From NCBI RefSeq assembly GCF_001012825.1, contig NZ_LCZJ02000018.1, positions 549,122 through 613,121 on the forward strand: a stretch of 64,000 nucleotides of DNA, in the 5' to 3' direction. The notes below the pieces were generated by a model, which saw nothing but the letters and a program-made list of their open reading frames with translations, had not been told where the DNA came from and did not search any database. Below, in pieces: positions 34,476 to 44,191 of this stretch. Position numbers and translations under genes: made by a program. The stretch comes from Paenibacillus etheri (GTDB lineage: Bacteria; Bacillota; Bacilli; Paenibacillales; Paenibacillaceae). The number at the start of each line of letters is the position of its first letter. Positions within the stretch are counted from its first letter, which is position 1.

Positions 34476-34489
34476 TTAAAGCGCTTACA
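34476..34489 (+). promoter_or_regulatory. cre (CcpA) site upstream of chitosanase
   Basis: TTAAAGCGCTTACA differs from the consensus TGAAARCGYTTWCN only at position 2. It lies 25 bp before the chosen GTG start, downstream of where the promoter should be, so it would act as a roadblock. Confidence 0.65.
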
Positions 34490-34514
34490 CTATTCAATTA
34501 AAGGAGAGATTGCG

Positions 34515-35423
34515 GTGCTTAATTCAACGAATAGGAAGGTTTCCAAGAAGATGAAATTTTCATTGCTGATCCTGCTCAGTTTTTCAATGATTTTTTCTTA
34601 CGGCTATCTGTTCAATGCGTCTCAACAGAAAAGTTATGCGGCAGGGAACCCTGATTCTAATTTCTCACCGGCAACACTTCAATTCTTGCATGACAACACA
34701 GGTCTGGATGGTGAGCAGTGGAACAATATTATGATGCTTGTCAACAAACCGGAGCAGGACGATCTGAACTGGATCAATTTTTACGGATATTGTGAAGATA
34801 TTGATGATGACCGCGGGTATACGATTGGAATATTCGGTGCTACTACAGGCGGTTCAAATGATACCGGTCCCGACGGTCCGGAACTGTTCAAGGCATATGA
34901 CGCTGCCAAAGGCGCGAGTAATCCTTCGGTCAAAGGCGCATTGGCCCGGATCGGTGTCAAGGGTTCGATGAAAGGGAAGATCCTCGAAATCAATGAAAGC
35001 GAAGAGAGCTTCTGCAGTAAGATCGGCAATTTGCAAGATGATCCCGAGTGGAGAGAGGCTATGTGGAAAACGTTCTACAATGTCTATATTAAATACAGTG
35101 TGGATCAGGCCCGCAAACGCGGCTTTAACTCGGCAGTGACTATTGGTTCCTTCGTGGATGCGGCGCTGAACCATGGAGCTACCGGCGGCTCCGAGACCCT
35201 TCAAGGGCTTTTGGGTAAATCGGGAAGCAGCACGGATGAGAAGACTTTCATGACCAAATTCTATAAAGAACGGACCAAGATTGTCGATACTAATGAGTAC
35301 AACGATCCGCCTAACGGCAAGAACCGTGTGAAGCAGTGGAGCAATTTGCTGAACATGGGAGAGACAGACCTGAAGGACGCAGATTCGGCAGTGCTTCAAG
35401 TCACCGACTGGGAACTCCAATAA
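34515..35423 (+). CDS. csn: Chitosanase, glycoside hydrolase family 46
   Basis: 302 residues from GTG 34515 (AAAGGAGAG upstream; the frame runs back to 34395 but lacks a ribosome site there). A basic N-terminus and a hydrophobic core around 13-33, then AGN, form a secretion signal. The mature enzyme shows the GH46 catalytic pair: E80 in NKPEQDD and D98 in EDIDDDRGYT, separated by 18 residues as in Streptomyces N174 chitosanase (E22/D40). GIFGATTGGSNDTGPDGPEL is typical of the Bacillus circulans-type enzymes. It hydrolyses chitosan outside the cell. Likely under catabolite repression and AraC control. Confidence 0.93.
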   Translation: MLNSTNRKVSKKMKFSLLILLSFSMIFSYGYLFNASQQKSYAAGNPDSNFSPATLQFLHDNTGLDGEQWNNIMMLVNKPEQDDLNWINFYGYCEDIDDDRGYTIGIFGATTGGSNDTGPDGPELFKAYDAAKGASNPSVKGALARIGVKGSMKGKILEINESEESFCSKIGNLQDDPEWREAMWKTFYNVYIKYSVDQARKRGFNSAVTIGSFVDAALNHGATGGSETLQGLLGKSGSSTDEKTFMTKFYKERTKIVDTNEYNDPPNGKNRVKQWSNLLNMGETDLKDADSAVLQVTDWELQ

Positions 35424-35511
35424 CAGGAATGCAGAGGTAGACAGAACCGCCGTTCTTCTCGGTGACGGGGGTTCGATGATAAGTGAGATTAATGAAGAGG
35501 AGATGGGCTGA

Positions 35512-38100
35512 ATGGATAACAACCAATCTTATCTCAAGAACAGATTTTCCAAGGTAATTAGTCTAATGGTTATAGGTTTGCTGCTTGCCATGGATTTGAC
35601 CGGTTTTGTCTCAGCAGGAAGGGAGGGAAATGAGGAAGATCCTGTAAGCGAAGCAACTGCAGTCCAAGAAACGATTGCCCAGTGGATATTTAAAGACAAA
35701 GGCGAGAACGGAATATTTCCGGCTACAGGCGGGGTATATCAAACGGCTTCATCCATTCAAGATGTAGGAACAAATACGGATGCATACACCTATGAGTCCG
35801 GTGAGAACAGCGTACGCAACCAGGGCTGGCATGAAGGAACGGGCATTAAATACTGGCTTGCCACGCTTTCGACCAAAGGCTTCGAAGGTATCTTCCTCTC
35901 TTCACAGCAAACTTCTTCAAGTACAGGACCCAGGGATTTTAAGGTGCAATACAGTACGGATCAGCAGGAATGGACAGATGTTACGGGTGGCAATCTTGTT
36001 CTTGCCCAAAATAATTTTAATTGTTCCAATAATTCCTGTAAATTAACGAACCTCTCATTGCCTGCGGGAACAAACAATCAAGATGTACTCTATATCCGCT
36101 GGGTGGTAAACTCTGCGAAAAGCGTAAGCGGGGGAACGGTATCCAGCTCAGGCTCAAGCAGAATCAAAGATGTGGTAATTAAAGGCACACGCAGCAGCGG
36201 CGAACCAGGAGACACTCCCACACTTGAGGTAAGCAAAACTCCCGCTTCAGGGGCTGCAGATGTTTCCCTTAACGCAGAGATCACAGTGAAGTTTAATAAA
36301 GCCATCAGTCTCGACAGTGGCTATCAAGTTGTAATCACGGAAAACAATGTCCCTCTTAACAACATCTCTGCCTCGCTCCTCGGTCAAGACACGGTTAAAG
36401 TCAGCCACCCTAATTTTACTGCCGGCAAAACTTACAAGGTGACCATCCCTAAAGAGCTTGTTAAGGGGACTACGGACGGCCGGACACCGGACAACGATAT
36501 TACCTGGAGCTTTAAGACGAAGTCTCCGGATACCGGCAACAAAACACCAACGTTGCTGAACATGACTTTTAATGGGGATCCAAAGACAAGTATCGCCTTT
36601 GACTGGTATACAGCCGAAACCGTCAGAGGTACAGTAGTGCAAGTGGTCGAGGCCTCTAATGCGGGAGGAAGCGAGTTCCCGGAACAACTGGCAGCTTCTT
36701 ATGAGGGCAGCTCCACAGTTATTGAGACCTTAATGACATCAGGAGACAGAAGTTCCAAGAAGTATAAAAAGTTCGCCAGCCACAAAGTTATTGCAAGCGG
36801 TCTCAATCCTGGAACCAAGTATATGTACCGGGCCGGTAACGGTGATGCGGACGGCTGGAGCGAGGCGGGTTCTTTTACCACGGACAAGGCGGATAATCAG
36901 GATTTCAATTTCCTCTATGTAACCGACACCCAAGGCTCAAGCAAATCGAATTTCGATTTGTGGCAGGATACTTTTAAGAGAGCTATTGAAAAAACAGTAG
37001 ATCCCAAGTTTGTTCTTCTCACAGGGGATCTAACGGATGACGGTGATCTGGAGCAGCTGTGGCAGTGGTTCTTGGGTGTGCCGAAAAAAGAATTTGCCAA
37101 TGTGCCATTTGCACCGATTATCGGCAACCATGAGATAGAGGATTATCCGAATAACAACTTCTATAACCATTTTAATCTTCCAAAAGATGTCGGGACAGGC
37201 GCTCATGATGGGTCGGTATATGCTTTCGAATACGGTGATGCCCTGTTTATGCAAATCAATTCCCAGTACGAAGGGGAGGTCAAGCCGTACAAAGCGGATA
37301 TTCAGTTCACGAAGCAATTGGAATGGATGCGGAATCAGGTGGCAAAGACCGACAAGAAGTGGAAATTCGTCTCTATGCATAAGGGACCGTATTCTTCAGG
37401 GGATAATGCTTCGGCAGAAAGCGACCGGGTAGAATTTTACCGGAAATATCTGATTCCAGTATTTGATGAGCTGGGTGTGGATATGGTGTTTGAAGGACAT
37501 GACCATATGTATATGAGGTCTTTTCAAATGCTGAACAACGTTCCGATTAAGAATGTTACAACCGATGAGCAAGGAAATGTGCTGAATCCCAAAGGGACCG
37601 TGTATCTAATGGGCAACTCGGCCGCTTCGAAATTCTATGCTCTTAATCCAGATGCAGACACTTTTTTTGCAGCAAAAAACGATCAGCCCAACAAGAAAAT
37701 GTTCGTGGATGTTTCCATTACAAGCGACGTACTGAAATTTACATCCTACACAGCAGTTAAAGATAAACCCCTTGCCGTTTATGATGCTTACAGTATTAAA
37801 CGGACTGACGTCAAACCCGGTATTGTCGAAAATCCAAGCGGAGTAAGACAGTCAGGGAACCGTGCTGTTCTTTCGTGGAAAGCACCAGCAAATAGCTCTG
37901 AGCCGGTGCGAGGTTACCGGATTTACGAGAAGAATGATAAAGTCAGCACGAATTGGAGCGTATATGTGCCGGCGGTAAGCGGTCAGACGAGTTACAGCTA
38001 TACGTTAAACGGCATAGATTCTGCCAAAGACTACAATTTCGTTATTAAGGCAGTGGGGACAAGGAATAATTCGCTTCCAGCAGAGGCAGGATTGCAATGA
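35512..38100 (+). CDS. Secreted multidomain purple acid phosphatase-like metallophosphoesterase
   Basis: 862 residues. A signal peptide is seen at about 1-36, then a beta-sandwich of ~55-225 (discoidin/carbohydrate-binding-like). An Ig-like Big_5 domain (TPASGAADVSLNAEITVKF) covers 236-340 and a purple acid phosphatase N-terminal fibronectin fold ~345-455. The metallophosphoesterase core (~465-745) has VTDTQG, LTGDLTDDGD, IGNHEIE and FEGHDHMYM metal motifs. A C-terminal fibronectin type III domain covers ~775-862. AGGAGA precedes the ATG. It would hydrolyse phosphoesters outside the cell; placed 88 bp after the chitosanase gene, so possibly co-transcribed. Confidence 0.87.
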   Translation: MDNNQSYLKNRFSKVISLMVIGLLLAMDLTGFVSAGREGNEEDPVSEATAVQETIAQWIFKDKGENGIFPATGGVYQTASSIQDVGTNTDAYTYESGENSVRNQGWHEGTGIKYWLATLSTKGFEGIFLSSQQTSSSTGPRDFKVQYSTDQQEWTDVTGGNLVLAQNNFNCSNNSCKLTNLSLPAGTNNQDVLYIRWVVNSAKSVSGGTVSSSGSSRIKDVVIKGTRSSGEPGDTPTLEVSKTPASGAADVSLNAEITVKFNKAISLDSGYQVVITENNVPLNNISASLLGQDTVKVSHPNFTAGKTYKVTIPKELVKGTTDGRTPDNDITWSFKTKSPDTGNKTPTLLNMTFNGDPKTSIAFDWYTAETVRGTVVQVVEASNAGGSEFPEQLAASYEGSSTVIETLMTSGDRSSKKYKKFASHKVIASGLNPGTKYMYRAGNGDADGWSEAGSFTTDKADNQDFNFLYVTDTQGSSKSNFDLWQDTFKRAIEKTVDPKFVLLTGDLTDDGDLEQLWQWFLGVPKKEFANVPFAPIIGNHEIEDYPNNNFYNHFNLPKDVGTGAHDGSVYAFEYGDALFMQINSQYEGEVKPYKADIQFTKQLEWMRNQVAKTDKKWKFVSMHKGPYSSGDNASAESDRVEFYRKYLIPVFDELGVDMVFEGHDHMYMRSFQMLNNVPIKNVTTDEQGNVLNPKGTVYLMGNSAASKFYALNPDADTFFAAKNDQPNKKMFVDVSITSDVLKFTSYTAVKDKPLAVYDAYSIKRTDVKPGIVENPSGVRQSGNRAVLSWKAPANSSEPVRGYRIYEKNDKVSTNWSVYVPAVSGQTSYSYTLNGIDSAKDYNFVIKAVGTRNNSLPAEAGLQ

Positions 38101-38143
38101 ATCCTCAATAAACAAAATGACTACCCGAAATTATACCCTAGTT

Positions 38144-38173
38144 AAAAGACACTAGCCCCGCTAGTGTCTTTTT
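38144..38173. terminator. Bidirectional terminator between convergent genes
   Basis: AAAAGACACTAGC-CCC-GCTAGTGTCTTTTT. The stem is perfect and A/T tracts flank it, so it can serve both the phosphoesterase gene and sstT on the other strand. Confidence 0.88.
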
Positions 38174-38240
38174 CCTTTCAAGGGCAGTCTCATAAGGATA
38201 CCTCATATTCAATTGCACGCCTGCTTATTTAACATTTCCT

Positions 38241-39470
38241 CTAGACTTTAATCATATATTCCTTGCCTTCCTTACGTTTTTTGGCATATTCAGCTGTTGC
38301 TGTAAAAAGTACGTCGGAGGATGAATTAAGTGCTGTTTCAAAAGAATCCTGCAAAACACCTATGATGAAACCTACACCAACGACCTGAATCGCAATATCA
38401 TTCGGAATGCCGAATATGCTGCACGCCAGCGGAATGAGTAAAAGCGAACCGCCGGTAACACCTGAGGCACCTGCAGCAGATACAGCGGATAGAATGCTAA
38501 GAATAAGCGCCGTACCAAAATCTACTTCAATGCCAAGCGTATGAACAGCTGCGAGAGTTAAGACAGAAATCGTAACCGCTGCACCCGCCATATTAATCGT
38601 CGCACCTAATGGAATGGATACCGAATACGTATCTGTATCCAGTTCCATTTTTTCACATAATCTCATGTTGATAGGAATGTTTGCAGCTGAACTTCGAGTA
38701 AAGAATGCGGTAATCCCACTTTCCTTCAGGCAGCTAAAAACAAGTGGATATGGATTTCTGCGAATATTCAGGTATACGATCAAAGGATTGACAATAAACG
38801 CTATAAATAGCATACATCCAATAAGAACGAGAAGTAATTTTCCGTAATCGAGCAAGGAAGAAAGCCCATTTGTAGTAATGGTATCAAAAACAAGTCCCAT
38901 GATTCCTAACGGTGCCAAATTGATTACCCATTTGACGATTTGTGATAGAGCATCTGAAAAATTAGCAAGCAAGTTTTTTGTACTGTCATGGGCATTTCTT
39001 AAAGCAACGCCAAGAAGGATAGCCCAAGTCAGGATACCGATATAGTTGGCATTCATCAGGGCGTTTACCGGGTTGTCGACAACATTAAACAGTAAGGACT
39101 TAAGTACTTCTACAATCCCATCAGGTGGAGTCAGATCTTCAGCACCCTTTACAAGTGACAAACTTACCGGAAATAAAAAACTTGCAATAACTGCTGTCAG
39201 CCCCGCCAAAAAAGTACTTAAACCATAGAGGGCAAGAATTGATTTCATATTCGTTTGATGGCCCTTTTTATGTTTAGAGATGGCAGTCATTACTAGGAGC
39301 AAGACCAATAAGGGCGCAACCGCCTTTAATGAGGATACAAATAAGGAACCGAAAATGGTGATCCCTGTTGCATTAGGAATCGATAAAGCCAAGATAATCC
39401 CCACGATAATCCCCATAAATATTTGTTTTACCAGGCTCAATTGGTTCCATTTGAGTATAAATGTTTTCAT
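38241..39470 (-). CDS. sstT: Serine/threonine:Na+ symporter SstT
   Basis: 409 residues, a dicarboxylate/amino-acid:cation symporter fold with eight or more helices. [14 protein letters not shown] is the HP1 serine-rich loop, [16 protein letters not shown] the helix 7 region, and [17 protein letters not shown] the HP2 loop, all as in SstT. It imports serine and threonine with sodium. GGAGGG lies before the ATG. Monocistronic, between two terminators. Confidence 0.92.
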   Translation of the reverse strand: MKTFILKWNQLSLVKQIFMGIIVGIILALSIPNATGITIFGSLFVSSLKAVAPLLVLLLVMTAISKHKKGHQTNMKSILALYGLSTFLAGLTAVIASFLFPVSLSLVKGAEDLTPPDGIVEVLKSLLFNVVDNPVNALMNANYIGILTWAILLGVALRNAHDSTKNLLANFSDALSQIVKWVINLAPLGIMGLVFDTITTNGLSSLLDYGKLLLVLIGCMLFIAFIVNPLIVYLNIRRNPYPLVFSCLKESGITAFFTRSSAANIPINMRLCEKMELDTDTYSVSIPLGATINMAGAAVTISVLTLAAVHTLGIEVDFGTALILSILSAVSAAGASGVTGGSLLLIPLACSIFGIPNDIAIQVVGVGFIIGVLQDSFETALNSSSDVLFTATAEYAKKRKEGKEYMIKV

Positions 39471-39628
39471 GTATTCCCTCCGATTTCAATATGGAAATAT
39501 TACTAAGCCCAGCCAGCAGTTGTAATGAGATAAGTTAATATTTAACGTTAGTTTATCATGAAAATTGTCGGCCGTGTACGAGTGCCAAAATTTATGAAAA
39601 GGTAATTGAACGATATGATCGAAACAGT

Positions 39629-39674
39629 AAAAAACCACGAAGTACAGTTTCACTGTATCTCGTGGTTTTTTAAG
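39629..39674. terminator. Long bidirectional terminator hairpin
   Basis: AAAAACCACGA pairs with TCGTGGTTTTTT, with an inner TACAG/CTGTA pair. It terminates the LPMO gene (minus strand) and insulates sstT. Confidence 0.85.
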
Positions 39675-39704
39675 ATTTAGGTATTCGATGTTTTTATTAC
39701 ATCA

Positions 39705-41054
39705 TTACTTCAACAACCATAGCGCCGCGGAATTGGCAGGCTCCCAACTGGTTATCGATGTATGGGCTTGAAGACATTCATACACAGAACCATTATAGGT
39801 TACCAATGTACCGACTGTGTAAGAGGTATTAGGTGCCCAAGCTGGGGTTGTAGACGCTGTAGCGGTTGTGCCATTGATGGTGCTGGCCATTGATTGATTG
39901 CCTGCGGCGTCGAAGGCATGCACGTTGAACGTATATGTTGTGCCGGCGCTAAGTCCTGTTACCGTATAATCCGTTGTGGAGCCGGATACAGAGGTGACTA
40001 ATGTTGTTCCTTTATAAATTCGGTAGCCTGTAACACCAACATTATCCGTTGAAGGGTTCCACATCAACTGAATACTGGAGGAAGTAGGGGTTCCCATAAC
40101 GTGCAAGCCGCCAGGAGCTGTCGGTGCTTGCGTATCATTTCCGACGGGTGCATTGGTAGTAACACTGACGGAATTACTTCCACTTGAGACATTACCAGCA
40201 GCGTCTATTGCCTTGACACTAAAGGTATAAGCAGTATTCGCGGTTAATCCAGATACGGTGTAATTTAATGTTGTGCCGGATACGGTAGCGACCAAAGAAG
40301 ATCCGTTAAATACTTGGTACCCTGTTACACCGGTATTATCCGTGGATTCGTTCCAGGCCAAGGAAACGCTGGTGGATGTTTTTGCAGTTGATGTTAACGC
40401 TGCTGGCGCGGAAGGCGCTTGGGTATCGACAGGGTTGCTGCCGCTAAAGTTGACATCAATGACATTATAGAAGGCGTTCGGAGTATCTGCGACTTCCCAC
40501 ACAGCCAAGATGACGTGATAGCCATTGCGTTCTGGAACATTAAACGTGTCTGAGTAAGAGAAGGGTGGCTGTACACCTCCATAGTTCACCGAATAGAAAG
40601 GAGTCAGGTCGAATGAATCCCGAGTAAGAGCGGCGTTAGGATTCCAGTTGGGCTTTGTAATATAGTATTTCCAGCTTGCCGTCGAATGGGCGGCAGTCAG
40701 TTTCCACGTGAATGTATTTTGTCCGGCAGATATGTTGACTTTAGACCAGCGTGTAGCCGATTGTTCATCAAGCTTAGGAAAAGCCCCGTTTGCACTCGCA
40801 ATCTTCCCGTCTGCTGGTCCCGCAGCAGGAAACCCCTTTGGAGCCTCTAGACTTTGGGGTTCATAAACAATCGGGCCACAATCTGTATTTTGTCCGGATT
40901 TACAGAGTGCTGCCCGGCTAGCAGGTCCTTCAACATAGCCGTGAGAAAAGGACCTTTCCGGGAATAACATTACAACCAATGAAATAATCAACATGATACT
41001 CCCATAAGCTAGAAACTTTACCGAAGGTGAATGAGAAATGCGAATAAATGACAT
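39705..41054 (-). CDS. Lytic polysaccharide monooxygenase (AA10) with FN3 and chitin-binding modules
   Basis: 449 residues from ATG 41054 (AGGAGG 6 nt upstream; a longer frame exists). The signal peptide ends at SFS, leaving H38 as mature His1, and H123 in LTAAHSTASW completes the copper histidine brace. HGYVEGPASRAALC is typical of AA10. Two fibronectin type III domains follow (~215-305 and ~312-400), then a C-terminal chitin-binding module of the CBM5/12 type (WAPNTSYTVGTLVTYNGSVY). It oxidatively cleaves crystalline chitin (or cellulose). Chitinous substrate fits the chitosanase and GH18 genes nearby. Confidence 0.93.
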   Translation of the reverse strand: MSFIRISHSPSVKFLAYGSIMLIISLVVMLFPERSFSHGYVEGPASRAALCKSGQNTDCGPIVYEPQSLEAPKGFPAAGPADGKIASANGAFPKLDEQSATRWSKVNISAGQNTFTWKLTAAHSTASWKYYITKPNWNPNAALTRDSFDLTPFYSVNYGGVQPPFSYSDTFNVPERNGYHVILAVWEVADTPNAFYNVIDVNFSGSNPVDTQAPSAPAALTSTAKTSTSVSLAWNESTDNTGVTGYQVFNGSSLVATVSGTTLNYTVSGLTANTAYTFSVKAIDAAGNVSSGSNSVSVTTNAPVGNDTQAPTAPGGLHVMGTPTSSSIQLMWNPSTDNVGVTGYRIYKGTTLVTSVSGSTTDYTVTGLSAGTTYTFNVHAFDAAGNQSMASTINGTTATASTTPAWAPNTSYTVGTLVTYNGSVYECLQAHTSITSWEPANSAALWLLK

Positions 41055-41719
41055 TTTATTCCTCCTAATTTTTTTAATATGCCCTGCGAACGAATGATGC
41101 ATTTAGACCCGAACGTCTTGTCTCAAATTACAACTCCTTTCTTTGTTGAACGTATTTATATAAACTCACGAGGAGCTCATATATCGACATGAAAGGTAAG
41201 AGAAAAAGGTGGGTAGGGCTAAATTCATTGAATGATAATAATTGTTATAACACCAAAGTGATTATATGCAAATAAATGGTATTTGTCTACCAGAATTAGA
41301 AGTAAATGAGAAAAAAACATGCTGCTTTTAGTATGAAATGACTTCCTCGGAACCTGATCTACATTCCCCCTATCTTTCCATATAAATTCTTGGAATTTGA
41401 AAGATTCCATTTTAAATTATGATCAAACGATTAATATACCATTTTCTTAATTTATCTCTCTCTTTATTCTGTTTTCTTCTTTTTTCGTGATGTAAAATGA
41501 AAACTAATGTATGTAAAATAAAGAGGGGAACTATATATTATTCAGAAAATTACAATAACAACGCTTTCAAAGGTTGCTATTTTTGGTTTTATTTACTATT
41601 ATTAGTTGGAATTACTAACCAACAATGTAAGTGATTGAAATTAGTGTGGGATTAACTGCCTGGAGAGCAGTTTAATTCATAGATTTATAAGCTTTAGATA
41701 GATAAAAAGGAGTGAGGAG
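41055..41719. other. 665-bp AT-rich intergenic region between divergent genes
   Basis: It holds the promoters of the LPMO gene and of the polysaccharide operon. TGTAAAAT is repeated at 41492 and 41513. A 61-codon minus-strand frame (41225-41410) has no ribosome site and ordinary composition, so I do not call it a gene. No RNA structure is recognised. Confidence 0.4.
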
Positions 41720-43045
41720 ATGCAATACGTTTTTTATTTGTCAACCTTCATTTTTATTGGGTTTCAAACTCTTTACACAGTTATCCCTTTATTTTTCAGT
41801 AAAGTTAAGAAATTAAATAACGATTGTGCTGAGAAATCGATCTCCGTTTTAGTTCCTGCTTATAACGAGGAGCTCACCATTAAGAATTGCATAGATGCAA
41901 TGGAGGGCTTAAATTACAGTAACTATGAAGTCATCATTATTAATGATGGTTCAAAGGATCAGACGTTTCAAAAATTAAATGAGCTTTTGGACTTGTCGAT
42001 AAGTGACCGAGAAGCAGATGGCAAGCTTACTTATGGCGCGATTAAAGGAATTTATTATTCGGAGAAATATGAAAATATATTTGTAATTGATAAATTCAAT
42101 GGCGGAAAGGCAGATTCTCTCAACGCCGGCATCGATTGTGCGAATTCTGATATTGTTATCACACTGGATGCGGATAGCATGCTGGAAATAAACTCGCTTA
42201 AATATGTAAATCAATATTTTCAAGATGATAAGATCATCGCTTTAGGGGGTACGGTGAAGATCGTACAGGGCGCTGAGAAAAGGAACGGAGTTATCCAAGA
42301 TAAATTTACTGGTAAAGGGATTATAAAAAGCCAAGTCATCAGTTACATCCATGGATTTTATGTTAGAAAACTAACACAATCTGTTTTTAATTCAATTGTC
42401 GTTATTTCAGGCGCATTTGGTGCTTTTTATAAGAGTATATTGGTGGACGTTAACGGGTTTAGAAGTACTGTAGGCGAAGATATTGATATTACCTTAAAAA
42501 TTCACGAGTTCATTAAAGCGAATAACTTGAATAAGAGGCTCGTCTACGCGCCAGAAGCCGTATGCTACACGGAATGCCCAGAAAACTTAAGTAACTTCTA
42601 TAAACAAAGAATACGCTGGCAAAAAGCTTTTGTAGATTGCATATTAATCTATTGGTCTAAATTATCGCGAAAGTTTAGCGTTGGCGTCAGTCTCTTTTTT
42701 GCTATTGATGGTTTTGTTCTAGGTACACTAACAGCATTTACAAGCGTTTTTTATCTCATACAATCGCTCTTTCAAGGTACAAATTTATTAAAGGCATTTA
42801 TTCTCTTGTTGTCTGTTATTGTCATTAATGCACTGCAAATCGGGATTTCTCTCTATCTATGCAATAAATATGGCAGCAATTATTCAGTTAAAGATTATAT
42901 TAGGATGTTTTTGTTTAGCCAGTTTGAATTACTAACCTATCGAAATCTGCTGCTTTATATGAATATCGTAGGCACGTTTAAATACTTTGATAATGACGAG
43001 GGCTGGGGATTCGTTGAGAGAAAAGGTGTATCAAGTATCAGCTAG
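41720..43045 (+). CDS. Processive family 2 glycosyltransferase (IcaA/PgaC-like)
   Basis: 441 residues. One N-terminal membrane helix (4-25), then a GT2 catalytic domain: VLVPAYNEE, NDGSKDQT, LDADS (DxD), VGEDIDIT and the processive-synthase motif QRIRW. Several C-terminal helices follow (~315-430). This matches membrane synthases of beta-1,6-GlcNAc or related homopolymers. First gene of an operon with an acyltransferase and a GH18 protein, as in ica/pga-like loci. Ribosome site GGAGTGAGGAG. Confidence 0.88.
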   Translation: MQYVFYLSTFIFIGFQTLYTVIPLFFSKVKKLNNDCAEKSISVLVPAYNEELTIKNCIDAMEGLNYSNYEVIIINDGSKDQTFQKLNELLDLSISDREADGKLTYGAIKGIYYSEKYENIFVIDKFNGGKADSLNAGIDCANSDIVITLDADSMLEINSLKYVNQYFQDDKIIALGGTVKIVQGAEKRNGVIQDKFTGKGIIKSQVISYIHGFYVRKLTQSVFNSIVVISGAFGAFYKSILVDVNGFRSTVGEDIDITLKIHEFIKANNLNKRLVYAPEAVCYTECPENLSNFYKQRIRWQKAFVDCILIYWSKLSRKFSVGVSLFFAIDGFVLGTLTAFTSVFYLIQSLFQGTNLLKAFILLLSVIVINALQIGISLYLCNKYGSNYSVKDYIRMFLFSQFELLTYRNLLLYMNIVGTFKYFDNDEGWGFVERKGVSSIS

Positions 43046-43089
43046 TCTCCTACTGTAACTATCAGCAAACTACTCATCTGGAGGTATTT

Positions 43090-44190
43090 ATGAATCATAT
43101 ATTGAAAGATAAACGAATCATATTTATAGATGTATTAAGAATAATGTCCATCATAGCCGTCATCATTCTACACTACACTGCAGACTTGCTTACAAGGACA
43201 AATGATTTCAATACAACCTCTTGGTGGATTAGCAACTTTTTTAATTCGATATCCAGATTTGCAGTGCCAGTGTTTTTTATGATAAGTGGTGCGATGATCC
43301 TTAGAGTGGAAGTGAAATCATATCGGCAGTTTTATATTAAAAAAGTACTTCCTTTAATCATTTCCTTAGTTAGCTGGTCACTCATTTATGCCGTGTACAC
43401 CCAATATTTCATTCAAAAAAGCAGCATGGGCGTTTATGATTTTTTCATTCATTTTTCGTACGGTTTAATCTTTGATAAAAATTATATACATTTATGGTTT
43501 CTATACGCGATTATTGCGATCTATATAACAGTTCCATTAATTAGTAAGCTAGTAAAAGTGTGCAGTGAAAAGGATTTAAAGTATTATCTGCTGATCTGGT
43601 TCCTGATAAGTGTGGTTTATAAATTCATCTCCGATCTTGTATTCAGATTGACCTCCGAATATATCAATATTCCTATAACCAATATCCCTTTGTTCATGGG
43701 TTATCTAGGATACTTTATCCTGGGATATTATCTCTTTAACTATACGATATCGATGAAAGCCAAAAATCTTTTCTTTAATTTAGGCATTATATCCTTTTTT
43801 GTAACGCCATTAGCGACCTATTTTTCTTCCTTGTACAGTGGTGTGCTAGATGAAATGTTCTATGGAAACTATTCACTCACGACATTTTTTATGGCTATTG
43901 GAACGTTTATCTATTTTAAAGAAAAAGAAACCGCCATTAGCGAGAAGTTAAATTACAAAGTCAAAAAAATAATTAGCTCCGTTTCCAAAGCTAGCTTTAG
44001 TATCTACTTAATTCATTTGTTGGTTGAAATAATGGTATCTAGAAGAGCAGAATTACAAGCTACTCTACTCCAATCTATAGGCAATCTTACTTTTAATGTC
44101 ATTATTATATTCTTAATCAGCTATTTCACGGTTAAAGTCTTAAATCTAAATAGATACATTACACATGTCTTATTTGGGGGAAGAAGTTAA
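43090..44190 (+). CDS. Membrane acyltransferase (acyltransferase 3 family, IcaC/WecH-like)
   Basis: 366 residues with about ten hydrophobic helices. The first helix carries FIDVLRIMSIIAVIILHY, with the conserved Arg and His of acyltransferase family 3. In this operon it may O-acylate (for example succinylate or acetylate) the polymer, as proposed for IcaC, or assist export. GGAGG precedes the ATG. Confidence 0.85.
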   Translation: MNHILKDKRIIFIDVLRIMSIIAVIILHYTADLLTRTNDFNTTSWWISNFFNSISRFAVPVFFMISGAMILRVEVKSYRQFYIKKVLPLIISLVSWSLIYAVYTQYFIQKSSMGVYDFFIHFSYGLIFDKNYIHLWFLYAIIAIYITVPLISKLVKVCSEKDLKYYLLIWFLISVVYKFISDLVFRLTSEYINIPITNIPLFMGYLGYFILGYYLFNYTISMKAKNLFFNLGIISFFVTPLATYFSSLYSGVLDEMFYGNYSLTTFFMAIGTFIYFKEKETAISEKLNYKVKKIISSVSKASFSIYLIHLLVEIMVSRRAELQATLLQSIGNLTFNVIIIFLISYFTVKVLNLNRYITHVLFGGRS

Positions 44191-44191
44191 T

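Noticed and set aside
41225-41410. Minus-strand frame of 61 codons in the AT-rich gap
   Set aside because: No ribosome site and composition typical of chance frames in AT-rich DNA.
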